A stretch of 64,000 nt of DNA from Deltaproteobacteria bacterium (GCA_021811385.1 JAJZPC010000002.1:1-64000), one strand, 5' to 3'; positions 8,785-18,733 are shown, counted from the stretch's first letter. Numbers and translations: made by a program. The notes: generated from the sequence alone by a model not told the origin.

Positions 8785-9798
8785 ATGGCTGATTCAACCT
8801 TGCCGCCATTCATCCAGGCCCTGCTTCAATCCGACGCATACCCGCATCCCGCGCCGGAAATAACCCTGGTGCAAACCCATATCTCCTATGTGCTGCTGGC
8901 CGGCGACTTTGTCTACAAGATCAAAAAACCCGTTGATTTCGGATTTCTCAACTTCACCGCCCTGGAACAGCGCAAGCATTTTTGCGAAGAGGAGCTGGTC
9001 TTAAACCGGCGGCTGTGCCCCTCCCTGTACCTTGGCTTGACGGCGATCACCGAACAGGGCGGAACCTTTTCCCTGGACGGCCCCGGCACCCCGATAGAAT
9101 ACGCGGTGAAGATGGCGCGGATGCCGGAAGAGCGGATGATGGCCAAGGTCATCGCCCAAGGCGGGCTCACCAAGGATATCCTCGATAGGATCATCGCTAT
9201 CCTGGTCCCCTTTTACGCCAAGGCCGAGACCGGCCCGGCCATTGAAAAATTCGGCACGGCCCAGGCGGTGAGCGTCAATGTGCTGGAAAATTTTGAGCAG
9301 ACCCAGGGATTTGTCGGCTGCGCCGCCCTGAGCCAAGGGCAGTTCGAGGCAATCAGCGGCTACGCCCGCGATTTTCTCACACATGAGGATCTCTTTGCCG
9401 GTCGCATCGCTGCCGGGAGGGTCCGCGACTGCCACGGCGACCTCTATTCCGCCAACATCTGCCTGGCCGACGAGATCTACATCTACGACTGCATCGAGTT
9501 CAACCAGCGGTTCCGCTACTGCGATGTGGCAAGCGACGTGGCCTTTCTGGCCATGGATCTCGATTTCCACGGCCTGCCCGAACTTTCCGCGTATTTTATC
9601 GAACGATTCTGCCGGGCTGCGAACGACACCACCCTGCTGCCCATGCTCAACTTCTATAAATGCTACCGGGCTTATGTGCGCGGCAAGATCGGGCTGTTTA
9701 CCGCCCATGCCCCGGAGGTTGATCCAGCCACCGCCGAGAACTGCCTGAACCAGGCCAAAAAATACTTCGCCCTGGCTGAGCGCTATGCCGCAGCCTGA
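8785..9798 (+). CDS. Aminoglycoside phosphotransferase-like kinase (COG2187-type)
   Basis: VYKIKKPVDFGFLNFTALEQRKHFCEEELVLNRRL...CHGDLYSANICL...YDCIEFNQRFRYCDVASDVAFLAMDL. Confidence 0.8.
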   Translation: MADSTLPPFIQALLQSDAYPHPAPEITLVQTHISYVLLAGDFVYKIKKPVDFGFLNFTALEQRKHFCEEELVLNRRLCPSLYLGLTAITEQGGTFSLDGPGTPIEYAVKMARMPEERMMAKVIAQGGLTKDILDRIIAILVPFYAKAETGPAIEKFGTAQAVSVNVLENFEQTQGFVGCAALSQGQFEAISGYARDFLTHEDLFAGRIAAGRVRDCHGDLYSANICLADEIYIYDCIEFNQRFRYCDVASDVAFLAMDLDFHGLPELSAYFIERFCRAANDTTLLPMLNFYKCYRAYVRGKIGLFTAHAPEVDPATAENCLNQAKKYFALAERYAAA

Positions 9799-10351
9799 GC
9801 TGTTCATCTTTTTCGGCCTGATCGCCACGGGCAAGTCCACCGTGGCCCAGGCTTGGGCTACGCGGCGCACGCTTCGTTATTACAACTCCGACGTGGTGCG
9901 CAAGGAGCTGGCCGGTCTCTCTCCGCACGCCCGCCAGCGCGAAACCGCGGATCAGGGGATCTACACCAGCGAGTTCACGGCCAAAACCTATGGAGCCCTG
10001 CTCGAACGGGCCGAACATGATCTGGCCCAAGGCCAAGGCGTGGTGCTTGACGCCTCCTACCAGCGCAAGGCAGACCGCGACCAGGTGCGGATGCTTGCGC
10101 AGCGGTTGGGGGTTCGGCTATACTGTGTGCTCTGTGTCTGTCCGGAAGAGGAAATGAAGCGACGCATGGCCCAGAGAGCTCTTGACCCGCAGGCGGTATC
10201 GGACGGGCGTTGGGAGATTTACCTGAAGCAGAAAGAGCGGTTCGAACCCCCGGCTGAACTTGCCCCGGGGCAGCTCATAACCCTGTCAACCGATCTGCCG
10301 GTGGAGACTGTTTTAGACCAGCTTTCCGCCCACTTGGAGGCGCAGCCATGA
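9785..10351 (+). CDS. AAA family ATPase / P-loop kinase (COG0645-type)
   Basis: FIFFGLIATGKSTVAQAWA Walker A; VVLDASYQRKADRDQVRMLA; overlaps previous CDS by 14 nt. Confidence 0.8.
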   Translation: MPQPELFIFFGLIATGKSTVAQAWATRRTLRYYNSDVVRKELAGLSPHARQRETADQGIYTSEFTAKTYGALLERAEHDLAQGQGVVLDASYQRKADRDQVRMLAQRLGVRLYCVLCVCPEEEMKRRMAQRALDPQAVSDGRWEIYLKQKERFEPPAELAPGQLITLSTDLPVETVLDQLSAHLEAQP

Positions 10352-10782
10352 ATACGAGAATCTATGTTCTGAAGTTTCCCAAGGAAGTCATCGACCAGCC
10401 CATCATCAGCAATCTGGTCAAGAAATACGACCTTGAGTTCAACATCCTCAAGGCCACCATCCTGCTTCAGCAGGAAGGGGTCATGGTCCTCGAATTCCTC
10501 GGCCACAAGGCCAATGTCAAGAAGGGCATCGCCTATCTCAACGAGATGGGGGTTTCAGTGAAAAGCATGGCCGGCAATATCCACCGCGATGATGAAAAAT
10601 GCTATCAATGCGGGGCCTGCACCGGCGTTTGCCCCACCGGCGCCCTCTCCCTCCACCGGCCCGACATGGCGGTGCTGTTCGACGAGGAAAAATGCACGGC
10701 CTGCGGCCTCTGCGTCTCCGTCTGCCCGGCTCGGGCCATGGAGGTTTCCCTCAACGGCAGCGTGGCCGAGCTGGCGGCTTAG
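10348..10782 (+). CDS. NIL domain plus 2x4Fe-4S ferredoxin protein
   Basis: N-terminal NIL-like domain, then CYQCGACTGVCPTGAL and CTACGLCVSVCPARAM. Confidence 0.88.
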   Translation: MNTRIYVLKFPKEVIDQPIISNLVKKYDLEFNILKATILLQQEGVMVLEFLGHKANVKKGIAYLNEMGVSVKSMAGNIHRDDEKCYQCGACTGVCPTGALSLHRPDMAVLFDEEKCTACGLCVSVCPARAMEVSLNGSVAELAA

Positions 10783-10819
10783 CATGTAATTCCATTTCTA
10801 AATCAAAACGAGATTGTCG

Positions 10820-10875
10820 GTAGGAGCGGCTTCAGCCGCGAAACCACAGGACATCGCGGCTAAAGCCGCTCCTAC
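10820..10875. repeat. REP-like palindrome (GTAGGAGCGGCTTCAGCCGCG family)
   Basis: gtaggagcggcttcagccgcg ... cgcggctaaagccgctcctac inverted pair. Confidence 0.85.
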
Positions 10876-10918
10876 AGTATCTTGGTTTCACGGTTGAAAT
10901 AGAAATAGAATACCCCCC

Positions 10919-10993
10919 CGTTCGCGGTGAGTCTGTCGAACCGCTGCTTCCCTTGTCACGCCTGCCCTTCGACAAGGACTCAGGCCGAACGAC
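10919..10993. repeat. Degenerate TTCGACAGGCTCAG-family inverted repeat
   Basis: cgttcgcggtgagtctgtcgaacc ... cccttcgacaaggactcaggccgaacg. Confidence 0.65.
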
Positions 10994-11023
10994 TTCATCT
11001 CGTTGCCTGCCCCCCCGTGCATA

Positions 11024-13057
11024 CTAATCCCTGCGAATCTCCGCAATCCTCTCCGCCACGAGGGGGAAGCGGCCCAGGTCCGTGTGGGGCAGAAAATGGG
11101 AGGCAATGTACTGCTCCTGAAACACCGGCATCTCCGAAAGCTCGAAGCTGGTCATCTTCCGCACCACCTCCACCACATCCCGTCGGATATGGTTGCTCAT
11201 CTCGCTCATCCAGGCGCCCATGAGCGAGCCGTTCCCCACATAGAGCACCCGGCTGGCGTCCACCTGGGGCAGCAGCCCCACGGTCATGGCCGAATCCAGA
11301 TCGATATAGCTGCCAAAAGCGCCTGCCAGGATAACCTGCTCGATATCGGTGATGGCCAGCCCCACCTGCTCCACCAACGTGGTGATCCCCGCATAGATCG
11401 CCGCCTTGGCCCGGATGAAGTTTTCGATATCCACCTCGTTGATCACGATATCGTGGTCCGCGCCCGCCTCTTCCCGCCAGACCAGGACATACTCATAGCC
11501 GCTGCGCCCTTCCCGGATCCGGTCCGTGGCCAGATCCCGCCGGAATTTGCCGCTTCTGCCCACCACCCCCTGCTCGAACAGGGTGGCGATGATGGCCAGC
11601 AACCCCGAGCCGCAGATCCCCACCGGCGGTTTGTTGCCCAGGGTGATGTTCATCGGCTCAAGGGTCTGGGGGTTGAGGCTGAAATCCTCGATGGCGCCAA
11701 GGGCCGCCCGCATCCCGTGGGTAATGCCGCCGCCCTCAAAGGCAGGACCTGCGGAGCAGGCCGCGCACACCAGCCATTCCCGGTTGCCGACCACGATCTC
11801 CGCATTGGTGCCGATATCGATATACAGGGTGACAAGTTCGGTGCGGTACATGCCCGAGCCCATGACCCCGGCGACGATATCGCCGCCCACATAGCTGGAA
11901 ATGGACGGGTAGACCAGGGCCACGGCGGAGTGCGGCAGATTGATGCCCAGGTCGGTGGCGCGGATGGGCGGCAGAAAGGTGGTGACAGGCACATAGGGGG
12001 CGCGGCGGATGTTGTCCGGCTCGAGCCGGAGAAGCAGATGGGTCATGGTGGTGTTGCCAGCCAGGGTAATGGAGGTGATTTCCTCCCGGCTGATGCCGCC
12101 TTTTTCCCCGCTGTCCGCCGGCCTGGCCTGGGACAGCAAGGTGTCGAGGATGCTGTTGATGGTGGTCACCACCAGCTCCTGCATTTTTTCCAAGCCCTCC
12201 TTTTTTTCCGCAAAGATGATCCGGGAGATCACATCCTCGCCGTACCCGAGCTGGCCGTTGTATTCCCCGGCTCGGGCCAGCACCTTGCCGGAGTTGAGAT
12301 CCACCAGCACCCCGTACACTGAAGTGGTGCCGATGTCAAAGGCCAGGCCGAAGCTGCGGTGGGTCCAGTCGCCGCCCTGGATGTTGGTGAGATAGGATTT
12401 GCCCGATACATTCACCGGCCGGGCGCAGGTAACGGTGATCCGGAAATCGTCTTGCCGCAGTGCCTTGCGCAACATCCGCAAGACCGCAAGATTGAACACC
12501 ACCCGGTGTTCGTCGTGTCGGCTGCTGAGCAGATGGATAACCCGGCCGGCATCGGCCATGTTGTCCCCCGCGGTTGGCGGAGGAACATCCAGGCAGAGCT
12601 TTACCACCGGGGGAACAAACATCCCCTGCTCGCGAAGCGCTTCGATGTCGTAGACATGCATCCGGGCCCGATGCCTGAGCGGCACCGCTGTTCCCAAGCC
12701 CCCGCTTTTCAGGCCGGACGATTCCGGCACCCGAATGACGGCATCGCCGGCAATTGTCGCGGTGCAGGCTTGCCGGTAGCCGCTCTCCCTCTCCTGCAGG
12801 CTGAACTTTTCGCTCAGTCCCCCCGCAACCTCGCCCTTTTCTATGATCACCTTGCATTTGCCGCACACCCCACTGCCGCCGCAGGAGGCATTGATATGGA
12901 TGCCCGCCTCCCGGGCCGCCTTGATGATGGACATGCCCGGTCCGGCCTGCACGGTGCGGCCGCTGGGCTCAAAAACTATGGTGTGGGTCGCCTGACTCTC
13001 CGCCTCTTGCATTTCCCGGCCCCCTTGTGCCTGCCCGAATGCTTCTTCCCGCGACAC
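11024..13057 (-). CDS. ASKHA-domain [2Fe-2S] protein, RACo-like (reductive activator of corrinoid proteins; DUF4445)
   Basis: INASCGGSGVCGKCKVIIEKG ferredoxin motif; FGLAFDIGTTSVYGVLVDL; LYIDIGTNAEIVVG; ACSAGPAFEGGGI. Confidence 0.88.
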   Translation of the reverse strand: MSREEAFGQAQGGREMQEAESQATHTIVFEPSGRTVQAGPGMSIIKAAREAGIHINASCGGSGVCGKCKVIIEKGEVAGGLSEKFSLQERESGYRQACTATIAGDAVIRVPESSGLKSGGLGTAVPLRHRARMHVYDIEALREQGMFVPPVVKLCLDVPPPTAGDNMADAGRVIHLLSSRHDEHRVVFNLAVLRMLRKALRQDDFRITVTCARPVNVSGKSYLTNIQGGDWTHRSFGLAFDIGTTSVYGVLVDLNSGKVLARAGEYNGQLGYGEDVISRIIFAEKKEGLEKMQELVVTTINSILDTLLSQARPADSGEKGGISREEITSITLAGNTTMTHLLLRLEPDNIRRAPYVPVTTFLPPIRATDLGINLPHSAVALVYPSISSYVGGDIVAGVMGSGMYRTELVTLYIDIGTNAEIVVGNREWLVCAACSAGPAFEGGGITHGMRAALGAIEDFSLNPQTLEPMNITLGNKPPVGICGSGLLAIIATLFEQGVVGRSGKFRRDLATDRIREGRSGYEYVLVWREEAGADHDIVINEVDIENFIRAKAAIYAGITTLVEQVGLAITDIEQVILAGAFGSYIDLDSAMTVGLLPQVDASRVLYVGNGSLMGAWMSEMSNHIRRDVVEVVRKMTSFELSEMPVFQEQYIASHFLPHTDLGRFPLVAERIAEIRRD

Positions 13058-13152
13058 TCGCGCGTCGCTGCGCCTGATCTTTCATATCCTATACGGGGGC
13101 GCGACTTCCTGCAACGACCGTTTACAACATCACCTCTTCGCAATTGCCCACA

Positions 13153-13185
13153 AAAAAAGGCTCCCGCGCTTTAGCAGCGGAAGCC
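13153..13185 (-). terminator. Candidate intrinsic terminator downstream of RCKP small protein
   Basis: GGCTTCCGCTGCTAAAGCGCGGGAGCC hairpin then U-run on the minus strand. Confidence 0.6.
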
Positions 13186-13212
13186 TTCGCAGAAACCATT
13201 TCCTCGGGACGG

Positions 13213-13368
13213 CTATTTTTTGGCCTTGCAACCGCAGCCGCAACCGCCTCCGGAGGATTTCTCCTCTTGCTTGATCAGGCACTCGTTGCCGCCGCATTGG
13301 GAGCATTTCTTTGGCTTGCACCTGCCTTCCTTGGTTGCCCCGCACTTTTCACATTTAAATATCGCCAT
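13213..13368 (-). CDS. RCKP-type rubredoxin-like small metal-binding protein (51 aa; below ORF-track cutoff)
   Basis: Translated by eye: MAIFKCEKCGATKEGRCKPKKCSQCGGNECLIKQEEKSSGGGCGCGCKAKK*. Confidence 0.85.
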   Translation of the reverse strand: MAIFKCEKCGATKEGRCKPKKCSQCGGNECLIKQEEKSSGGGCGCGCKAKK

Positions 13369-13652
13369 GATGCCACCTCCTGTTGCGTGTTAATCGTTTA
13401 CGGTAAGAAAAGACGTTCTTCCTGCCGCAATATGCCTTCCTTGTCCCGCTTTGTGCCCGGGATTGCACCTCCTGCCGTTTCAGGAGATAAATTTCTCGCT
13501 TGGGCGCGGCAGGTGCATTATTCTTTTTCTGAAAACTCCGGCAGCGGCCTTAAGTGGATTATTAGGTCCTGCTCTCCCCTGTCTCTATTAGTAATTATTA
13601 TCAATAATAGCCTGTTTCCTGCTGCCGTGCAACAATAAATTGAGGGCACCCC

Positions 13653-14807
13653 ATGAACATCAACAGCGAACGCCTCGCCACGGTCTTTACGGCCATGTGC
13701 TCCATAGACAGCCCTTCCGGGGAAGAAGCCACGATGTCGGCCTTCCTGAAAGATCTCTTTGCGCAGGAATTTCCCGAAGCGGCCATTGCCGAAGACGACT
13801 CCACCCGAGCAACGGGCTCCGACGCCAACAATCTGGTGATTCACTTTCCCGGCACCCTTGCAGGAAAACCGATTTTTTTCAATTGCCATCTTGACACCGT
13901 TGAGCCTGCCAGGGGGGTCCAGGTCCTTCGGGAAGGCAGTCGATTCTCCAGCGCAGGGGACACCATTCTCGGCGGAGACGACAAGGCCGGCATCGCAATA
14001 CTCATCGAGGCCATCCGGTGCATCAAGGAGGCACAGCTTTGCCATCTGCCCTTCGATTTAGTTTTCACCACCAGCGAAGAGATCGGCCTGCGCGGCGCCA
14101 AGGCCCTGGACCTTTCACTGCTGCACGCCAAGGAAGGCTACGCACTGGACAGCTCCGGGGTCGACCTGCTCATTATCGGCGCTCCCGCAGCCAACCATTT
14201 CCGGTTCACCGTTACCGGCGCGGCAGCCCATGCCGGCTTGCACCCGGAGCGGGGGATCAACGCCATTCAACTTGCAGCCCGTTGCCTTGCCGACCTCCCG
14301 CTTGGGCGCATTGACGAAGAAAGCACCGCCAATATCGGCCGGATCTCCGGCGGCACGGCAACAAATATTATTCCGGAAACCGCTGTGGTGGAAGGAGAAA
14401 TACGGAGCCATTCCTCGGAAAAACTCGCCCGATATTCCAAACAGATCCAAGACACCATCCAAGGCGTCATCGACAGATGGACCCCCGGGCCCGGCGCACA
14501 CCTCGCTTCCGGCGTCCGCCCCCGCCTCGATTTTCAAATCAGCCAGGAATACCCGGCCATGCACCTGGACCGAAACGCCTCGGTCCTGAAACGGGTTGAC
14601 AAGGCCGCCGCCCTGTTGCAGCGGGAAATTCGCTACGAACGGGCCGGCGGCGGCAGCGACGCCAACATCTTCAACGGAAAAGGACTGCAAACCGCCATCA
14701 TCGGCATCGGCATGGATCATGTGCACAGCACCGACGAAACCATTGATCTGCGCGACATGGAACGCACCGCCGAGCTGGTAATCGCCATCCTAACCACCCA
14801 GGATTAA
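13653..14807 (+). CDS. M20 family metallopeptidase (PepT-like)
   Basis: FNCHLDTVEPARGV; ILGGDDKAGIAILIEA; TSEEIGLRGAKALD; GGGSDANIFNGKGLQT. Confidence 0.88.
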   Translation: MNINSERLATVFTAMCSIDSPSGEEATMSAFLKDLFAQEFPEAAIAEDDSTRATGSDANNLVIHFPGTLAGKPIFFNCHLDTVEPARGVQVLREGSRFSSAGDTILGGDDKAGIAILIEAIRCIKEAQLCHLPFDLVFTTSEEIGLRGAKALDLSLLHAKEGYALDSSGVDLLIIGAPAANHFRFTVTGAAAHAGLHPERGINAIQLAARCLADLPLGRIDEESTANIGRISGGTATNIIPETAVVEGEIRSHSSEKLARYSKQIQDTIQGVIDRWTPGPGAHLASGVRPRLDFQISQEYPAMHLDRNASVLKRVDKAAALLQREIRYERAGGGSDANIFNGKGLQTAIIGIGMDHVHSTDETIDLRDMERTAELVIAILTTQD

Positions 14808-14823
14808 AGAATAAATTCACAAA

Positions 14824-14839
14824 TGTTCCACGTGAAACA
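14824..14839. promoter_or_regulatory. parS: parS centromere-like site
   Basis: TGTTCCACGTGAAACA matches the parS consensus TGTTNCACGTGAAACA; about 185 bp upstream of parA. Confidence 0.92.
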
Positions 14840-15024
14840 TTCCCGGACGAAAAAGAAGCGCCTCGCCGCGAAAAAGTAAGCGACCTCCCCATGCAGAGTA
14901 TGGTACTATGCCCAACAGATGGGGCCAGAACACAGCTTTTCCATGCCCCCACACGCAACATGCCCGCGACGAAAAATCTGGCGAAATTCGGCCGGAAACC
15001 CGCATCAGGTGGAGGTTTTCAAGC

Positions 15025-15831
15025 ATGGGATATGACGCAAAAATTATTGCCCTGGCCAATCAAAAAGGAGGCGTGGGCAAGACGACCACCGCGATAAACC
15101 TGGCAGCCTCCGTGGCCCTGCTGGGGAAAAAAGTCCTGGTGGTGGATTCGGACCCCCAAGGGAACACCTCCAGCGGGCTGGGGGTGAGCCGCGCCGAAGG
15201 CGGAACCCACCTGTACCATTGCTACATGGGGGAGGCCGAGACGGCAGCGGTTGTCCAGCCGGCGGCGGGGGTAAAAAAACTTTCGGTTCTTCCCACCCAC
15301 ATCGACCTGATCGGGGTCGAAGTCGAACTGATGAGCGCGGTAAAGCGCGAACGCTATCTGGGCAATCTCCTGGCTCCGGTCCGTGGCGAGTACGACTACA
15401 TCTTCATCGACTGCCCCCCCTCCCTCGGTTTGTTGACCATCAACGCCCTCACCGCGGCGGACACGGTCCTCATCCCCTTGCAATGTGAATATTTCGCCCT
15501 TGAAGGCTTGAGCCAGTTGGTTCGAACCATTCGGTTGGTGAAAAACTCATACAACAAGAACCTTGCCATCGAGGGTCTCCTTCTGACCATGTACGACGGC
15601 AGAAACAAATTGACCCACCAGGTCGTCACCGAGGTGAAAAACCATTTTCAGGATCGGGTCTATGAGACGGTGATCCCCCGCAATGTCCGGCTCAGTGAGG
15701 CGCCGAGCCATGGCCAGGCGGCGATCGTCTACGACAAACGCTCAACCGGAGCACTGAGTTATTTGCAGCTCGGGAAAGAGTTTCTCCGCAAGCAGCCGAA
15801 GGCTGCGGCAAAAGAGGGAGTGAAATCATGA
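15025..15831 (+). CDS. parA: Chromosome partitioning ATPase ParA/Soj
   Basis: MGYDAKIIALANQKGGVGKTTTAINLAASVALLGKKVLVVDSDPQGN. Confidence 0.95.
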   Translation: MGYDAKIIALANQKGGVGKTTTAINLAASVALLGKKVLVVDSDPQGNTSSGLGVSRAEGGTHLYHCYMGEAETAAVVQPAAGVKKLSVLPTHIDLIGVEVELMSAVKRERYLGNLLAPVRGEYDYIFIDCPPSLGLLTINALTAADTVLIPLQCEYFALEGLSQLVRTIRLVKNSYNKNLAIEGLLLTMYDGRNKLTHQVVTEVKNHFQDRVYETVIPRNVRLSEAPSHGQAAIVYDKRSTGALSYLQLGKEFLRKQPKAAAKEGVKS

Positions 15832-16718
15832 TAAAAAAAACAACCTCGGCTCTTGGCAAGGGACTCGACGCCCTGCTGCCTTCCAGCGGCTCCGATGGCC
15901 GGGAATACTTCTTGTGCCCCATTGACGCCATTGAGGCCAACCCGAATCAGCCAAGAAAAGATATTAATGATACGGCCCTGGCCCAGCTTTCCGCTTCCAT
16001 CCAGGAAAAAGGCATCTTGCTGCCTCTGGTCGTCTGCGAGCATGGCGGAAAAGGGCGTTACCAGATCATCGCCGGAGAACGGCGATGGCGGGCGGCAAAA
16101 ATGGCGGGGCTGGACGAGGTTCCGGTTCTGGTGAAAGACGTCACCCCCTTGGATCGCCTTGAGCTCGCGCTCATCGAAAACATCCAGCGTCAGGACCTGA
16201 ATCCCCTGGAAGAGGCGGAAGCCTACCTTCGGTTGGTAAAGGAATTTCACCTGACCCAGGAAGAGGTGGCAAAACGGGTGGGCAAGGAGCGTTCAACCGT
16301 GGCCAATGCCCTGCGGATAAACCAACTGCCCGATTTTGCCAAGGAGGATCTGGCCCGCGGCACCTTGAGCATGGGGCACGCGCGAGTATTACTCAGCGTT
16401 GGCGACGAGACATCCATGCGCGAGGTCAGAAACGAGATTGTCGAGCAGGGACTGAACGTTCGACAGGCGGAGGCTTTGGCCCAGAAACAGAAAAAGAAAA
16501 TGGCCGGCGCAGCCAGTGGGGCAAAACGTGCACCACGGAAATCAGCCAATGAATTGCCGGAATCCTATTGCAAGTCCCTGGCCAACGGGCTGATCAACTA
16601 CCTGGATACCAAAGCGCGGATCATCCAAAGCGGTACCCGGGGAAAAGTGGAAATCGAATACTATTCCCACGACGACCTTGAACGGGTGTTGTCTCTTATC
16701 CTTCCCGGACAAAAATAG
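15828..16718 (+). CDS. parB: Chromosome partitioning protein ParB
   Basis: LGKGLDALLP...IEANPNQPRKDI...YQIIAGERRWRAAKMAGL...ALIENIQRQDLNPLEEAEAY. Confidence 0.95.
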   Translation: MIKKTTSALGKGLDALLPSSGSDGREYFLCPIDAIEANPNQPRKDINDTALAQLSASIQEKGILLPLVVCEHGGKGRYQIIAGERRWRAAKMAGLDEVPVLVKDVTPLDRLELALIENIQRQDLNPLEEAEAYLRLVKEFHLTQEEVAKRVGKERSTVANALRINQLPDFAKEDLARGTLSMGHARVLLSVGDETSMREVRNEIVEQGLNVRQAEALAQKQKKKMAGAASGAKRAPRKSANELPESYCKSLANGLINYLDTKARIIQSGTRGKVEIEYYSHDDLERVLSLILPGQK

Positions 16719-16823
16719 CTTTACTTTCAGATGGTTACCTAATAAACCCTGCCGGAAAACCCTATAGAGGACGCCAGGCAAGGACGCAGGGAAGAATATC
16801 CCCGTGAAGTAAAACAACTTGGA

Positions 16824-17624
16824 ATGCGCATGAATCAATTTGAAGAACAGGCCGAAATTATCCGGCAGGAAAAACTCACCCCGGAGATATTCCGCCTCAC
16901 CGTGAAAGCGCCGGAAATTGCAAGCCACGCCCTTCCCGGCCAGTTTGTCATGGTCCGAACCGCTCCCTGTTACGATCCACTTCTCCGGCGGCCCCTGTCC
17001 ATCCACCAGACCATTGGCAACCAGCAGGTTCAGCTCCTCTACAAGGTTGTGGGCAAGGGCACTCGGATGCTCGCCGCAATGAGGCCTGGTCACACCCTGA
17101 ACCTGACCGGGCCGCTTGGCAACGGTTTTGCTTTCAAGAATCGACCGGCGATCTGCCTGATTGGCGGCGGCATGGGGATTGCCCCCCTGTATTTTCTCGC
17201 CAGAGAGATCCTGCGCGTAACCACGCCGCCGAAATGTGTCGTTTTGCTCGGCGGTCGCACAGCCGCGGAACTTGGCCCCCTGCCAAGGGATTTCAAGGAT
17301 ATCGGCATGACGGAAATCCATAGTGCCACCGACGACGGAAGCCTTGGGCACCATGGCTTTGTGGCAGAACTCCTCCCAAAACACCTGGACTCCGGCCATG
17401 ACTGGACGGTCTGCGCCTGCGGCCCGCATCCGATGATGAAGGCGGTTGTAGGCCAGTGCCGGCAGCAGGGCTGGCAGTGCCAGGTTTCCCTGGAAACCAT
17501 GATGGCCTGCGGGATCTCAGCCTGCCTCGGCTGCGCGATCCCCCGGGCCGACCTCTCCGGCCCCTATCTGCATGTCTGCAAGGACGGCCCGGTTTTCAAC
17601 GCCGAGGAGGTAGCCTGGCTATGA
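16824..17624 (+). CDS. pyrK: Dihydroorotate dehydrogenase electron transfer subunit
   Basis: FAD/NAD(P) reductase fold with terminal [13 protein letters not shown]...[16 protein letters not shown] [2Fe-2S] motif; overlaps pyrD. Confidence 0.9.
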   Translation: MRMNQFEEQAEIIRQEKLTPEIFRLTVKAPEIASHALPGQFVMVRTAPCYDPLLRRPLSIHQTIGNQQVQLLYKVVGKGTRMLAAMRPGHTLNLTGPLGNGFAFKNRPAICLIGGGMGIAPLYFLAREILRVTTPPKCVVLLGGRTAAELGPLPRDFKDIGMTEIHSATDDGSLGHHGFVAELLPKHLDSGHDWTVCACGPHPMMKAVVGQCRQQGWQCQVSLETMMACGISACLGCAIPRADLSGPYLHVCKDGPVFNAEEVAWL

Positions 17625-18541
17625 ACCAACCGGATCTGCGCGTCACCATCGGCGCCCTCGTTTTCAAGAATCCCGTGCTCACCGCCTCCGGCACTTTTGG
17701 GTATGCCAAGGAATTCGCGCCCTACGTCAATCTCCATCATCTGGGCGGCGTGGTGGTCAAGGGGATCTCGCTGGAACCGCGCCGGGGAAATCCACCGCCC
17801 CGCATCGTGGAAACCGCCGGAGGCATGCTCAATGCCATCGGTTTGGAAAATGTGGGCGTTGACCGCTTCATTGCTGAAAAAATGGACTACTTGCGAGGGA
17901 TCGGCACCAGGGTGATCGTCAATATCCTGGGCGACAGCCTGGAAGAGTATCAAACCCTGGCTCAGCGGCTCAGCGAGGTGGAGGGGATCAGCGCCCTTGA
18001 GGTCAATATCTCCTGCCCCAATGTGAAAAAAGGCGGGGTCGCCTTTGGCACCGATCCGGCAATGGCCGAAGCCGTTACCAGAGCAGTATGCGCGCACACC
18101 GCCCTGCCGGTGATTGTCAAACTCTCCCCCAACGTCACCGACATCACCGCCATCGCCAAGGCCGTGGAGGCAGGCGGGGCCCAGGCGGTTTCCCTGATCA
18201 ACACCCTGCTCGGCATGGCCATCGACATCCGGAGCCGCAGGCCGAGGCTGGCCAACATCGTGGGGGGGCTCTCAGGCCCGGCGATCAAGCCCATTGCCTT
18301 GCGCATGGTCTGGCAGGTAGCCCAGGCCGTGAAGATTCCGGTGATCGGCATCGGCGGCATCACCACCACGGAGGATGCGCTGGAATTTCTCTTGGCAGGC
18401 GCCACGGCCATCGAAGTCGGCACCGCGAACTTCGTCAACCCTCGGGCCAGTGAGGAAATCGTCGAAGGACTTGGCCGTTATGTTACGGAGAATAGGCTTA
18501 ATGGGATCAGCGAGGTGATTGGGGGGCTTGTTCTGGACTGA
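17621..18541 (+). CDS. pyrD: Dihydroorotate dehydrogenase (class 1B)
   Basis: [14 protein letters not shown]-like; [40 protein letters not shown]. Confidence 0.94.
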   Translation: MNQPDLRVTIGALVFKNPVLTASGTFGYAKEFAPYVNLHHLGGVVVKGISLEPRRGNPPPRIVETAGGMLNAIGLENVGVDRFIAEKMDYLRGIGTRVIVNILGDSLEEYQTLAQRLSEVEGISALEVNISCPNVKKGGVAFGTDPAMAEAVTRAVCAHTALPVIVKLSPNVTDITAIAKAVEAGGAQAVSLINTLLGMAIDIRSRRPRLANIVGGLSGPAIKPIALRMVWQVAQAVKIPVIGIGGITTTEDALEFLLAGATAIEVGTANFVNPRASEEIVEGLGRYVTENRLNGISEVIGGLVLD

Positions 18542-18560
18542 TTTTTTGTGTGGGGAAAAG

Positions 18561-18730
18561 CACCATTCGACAGGACCCTCCTGAACTTGCCGAAGGGCTC
18601 AGGACGCAAGGAAAAATCACATCTGCGGTTCGACAGGCTCACCACGAACGGAAGAATCAATCGATAAAAAAAAGTCCGCTCATCCTGAGCCCTTCGACAA
18701 GCTCAGGAGAGCCCTGTCGAAGGATCACCG
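18561..18730. repeat. Cluster of TTCGACAGGCTCAG-family repeats
   Basis: Three or more arms: attcgacaggaccctcctgaac, gcggttcgacaggctcaccacgaacgg, cctgagcccttcgacaagctcaggagagccctgtcgaagg. Confidence 0.8.
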
Positions 18731-18733
18731 TCT

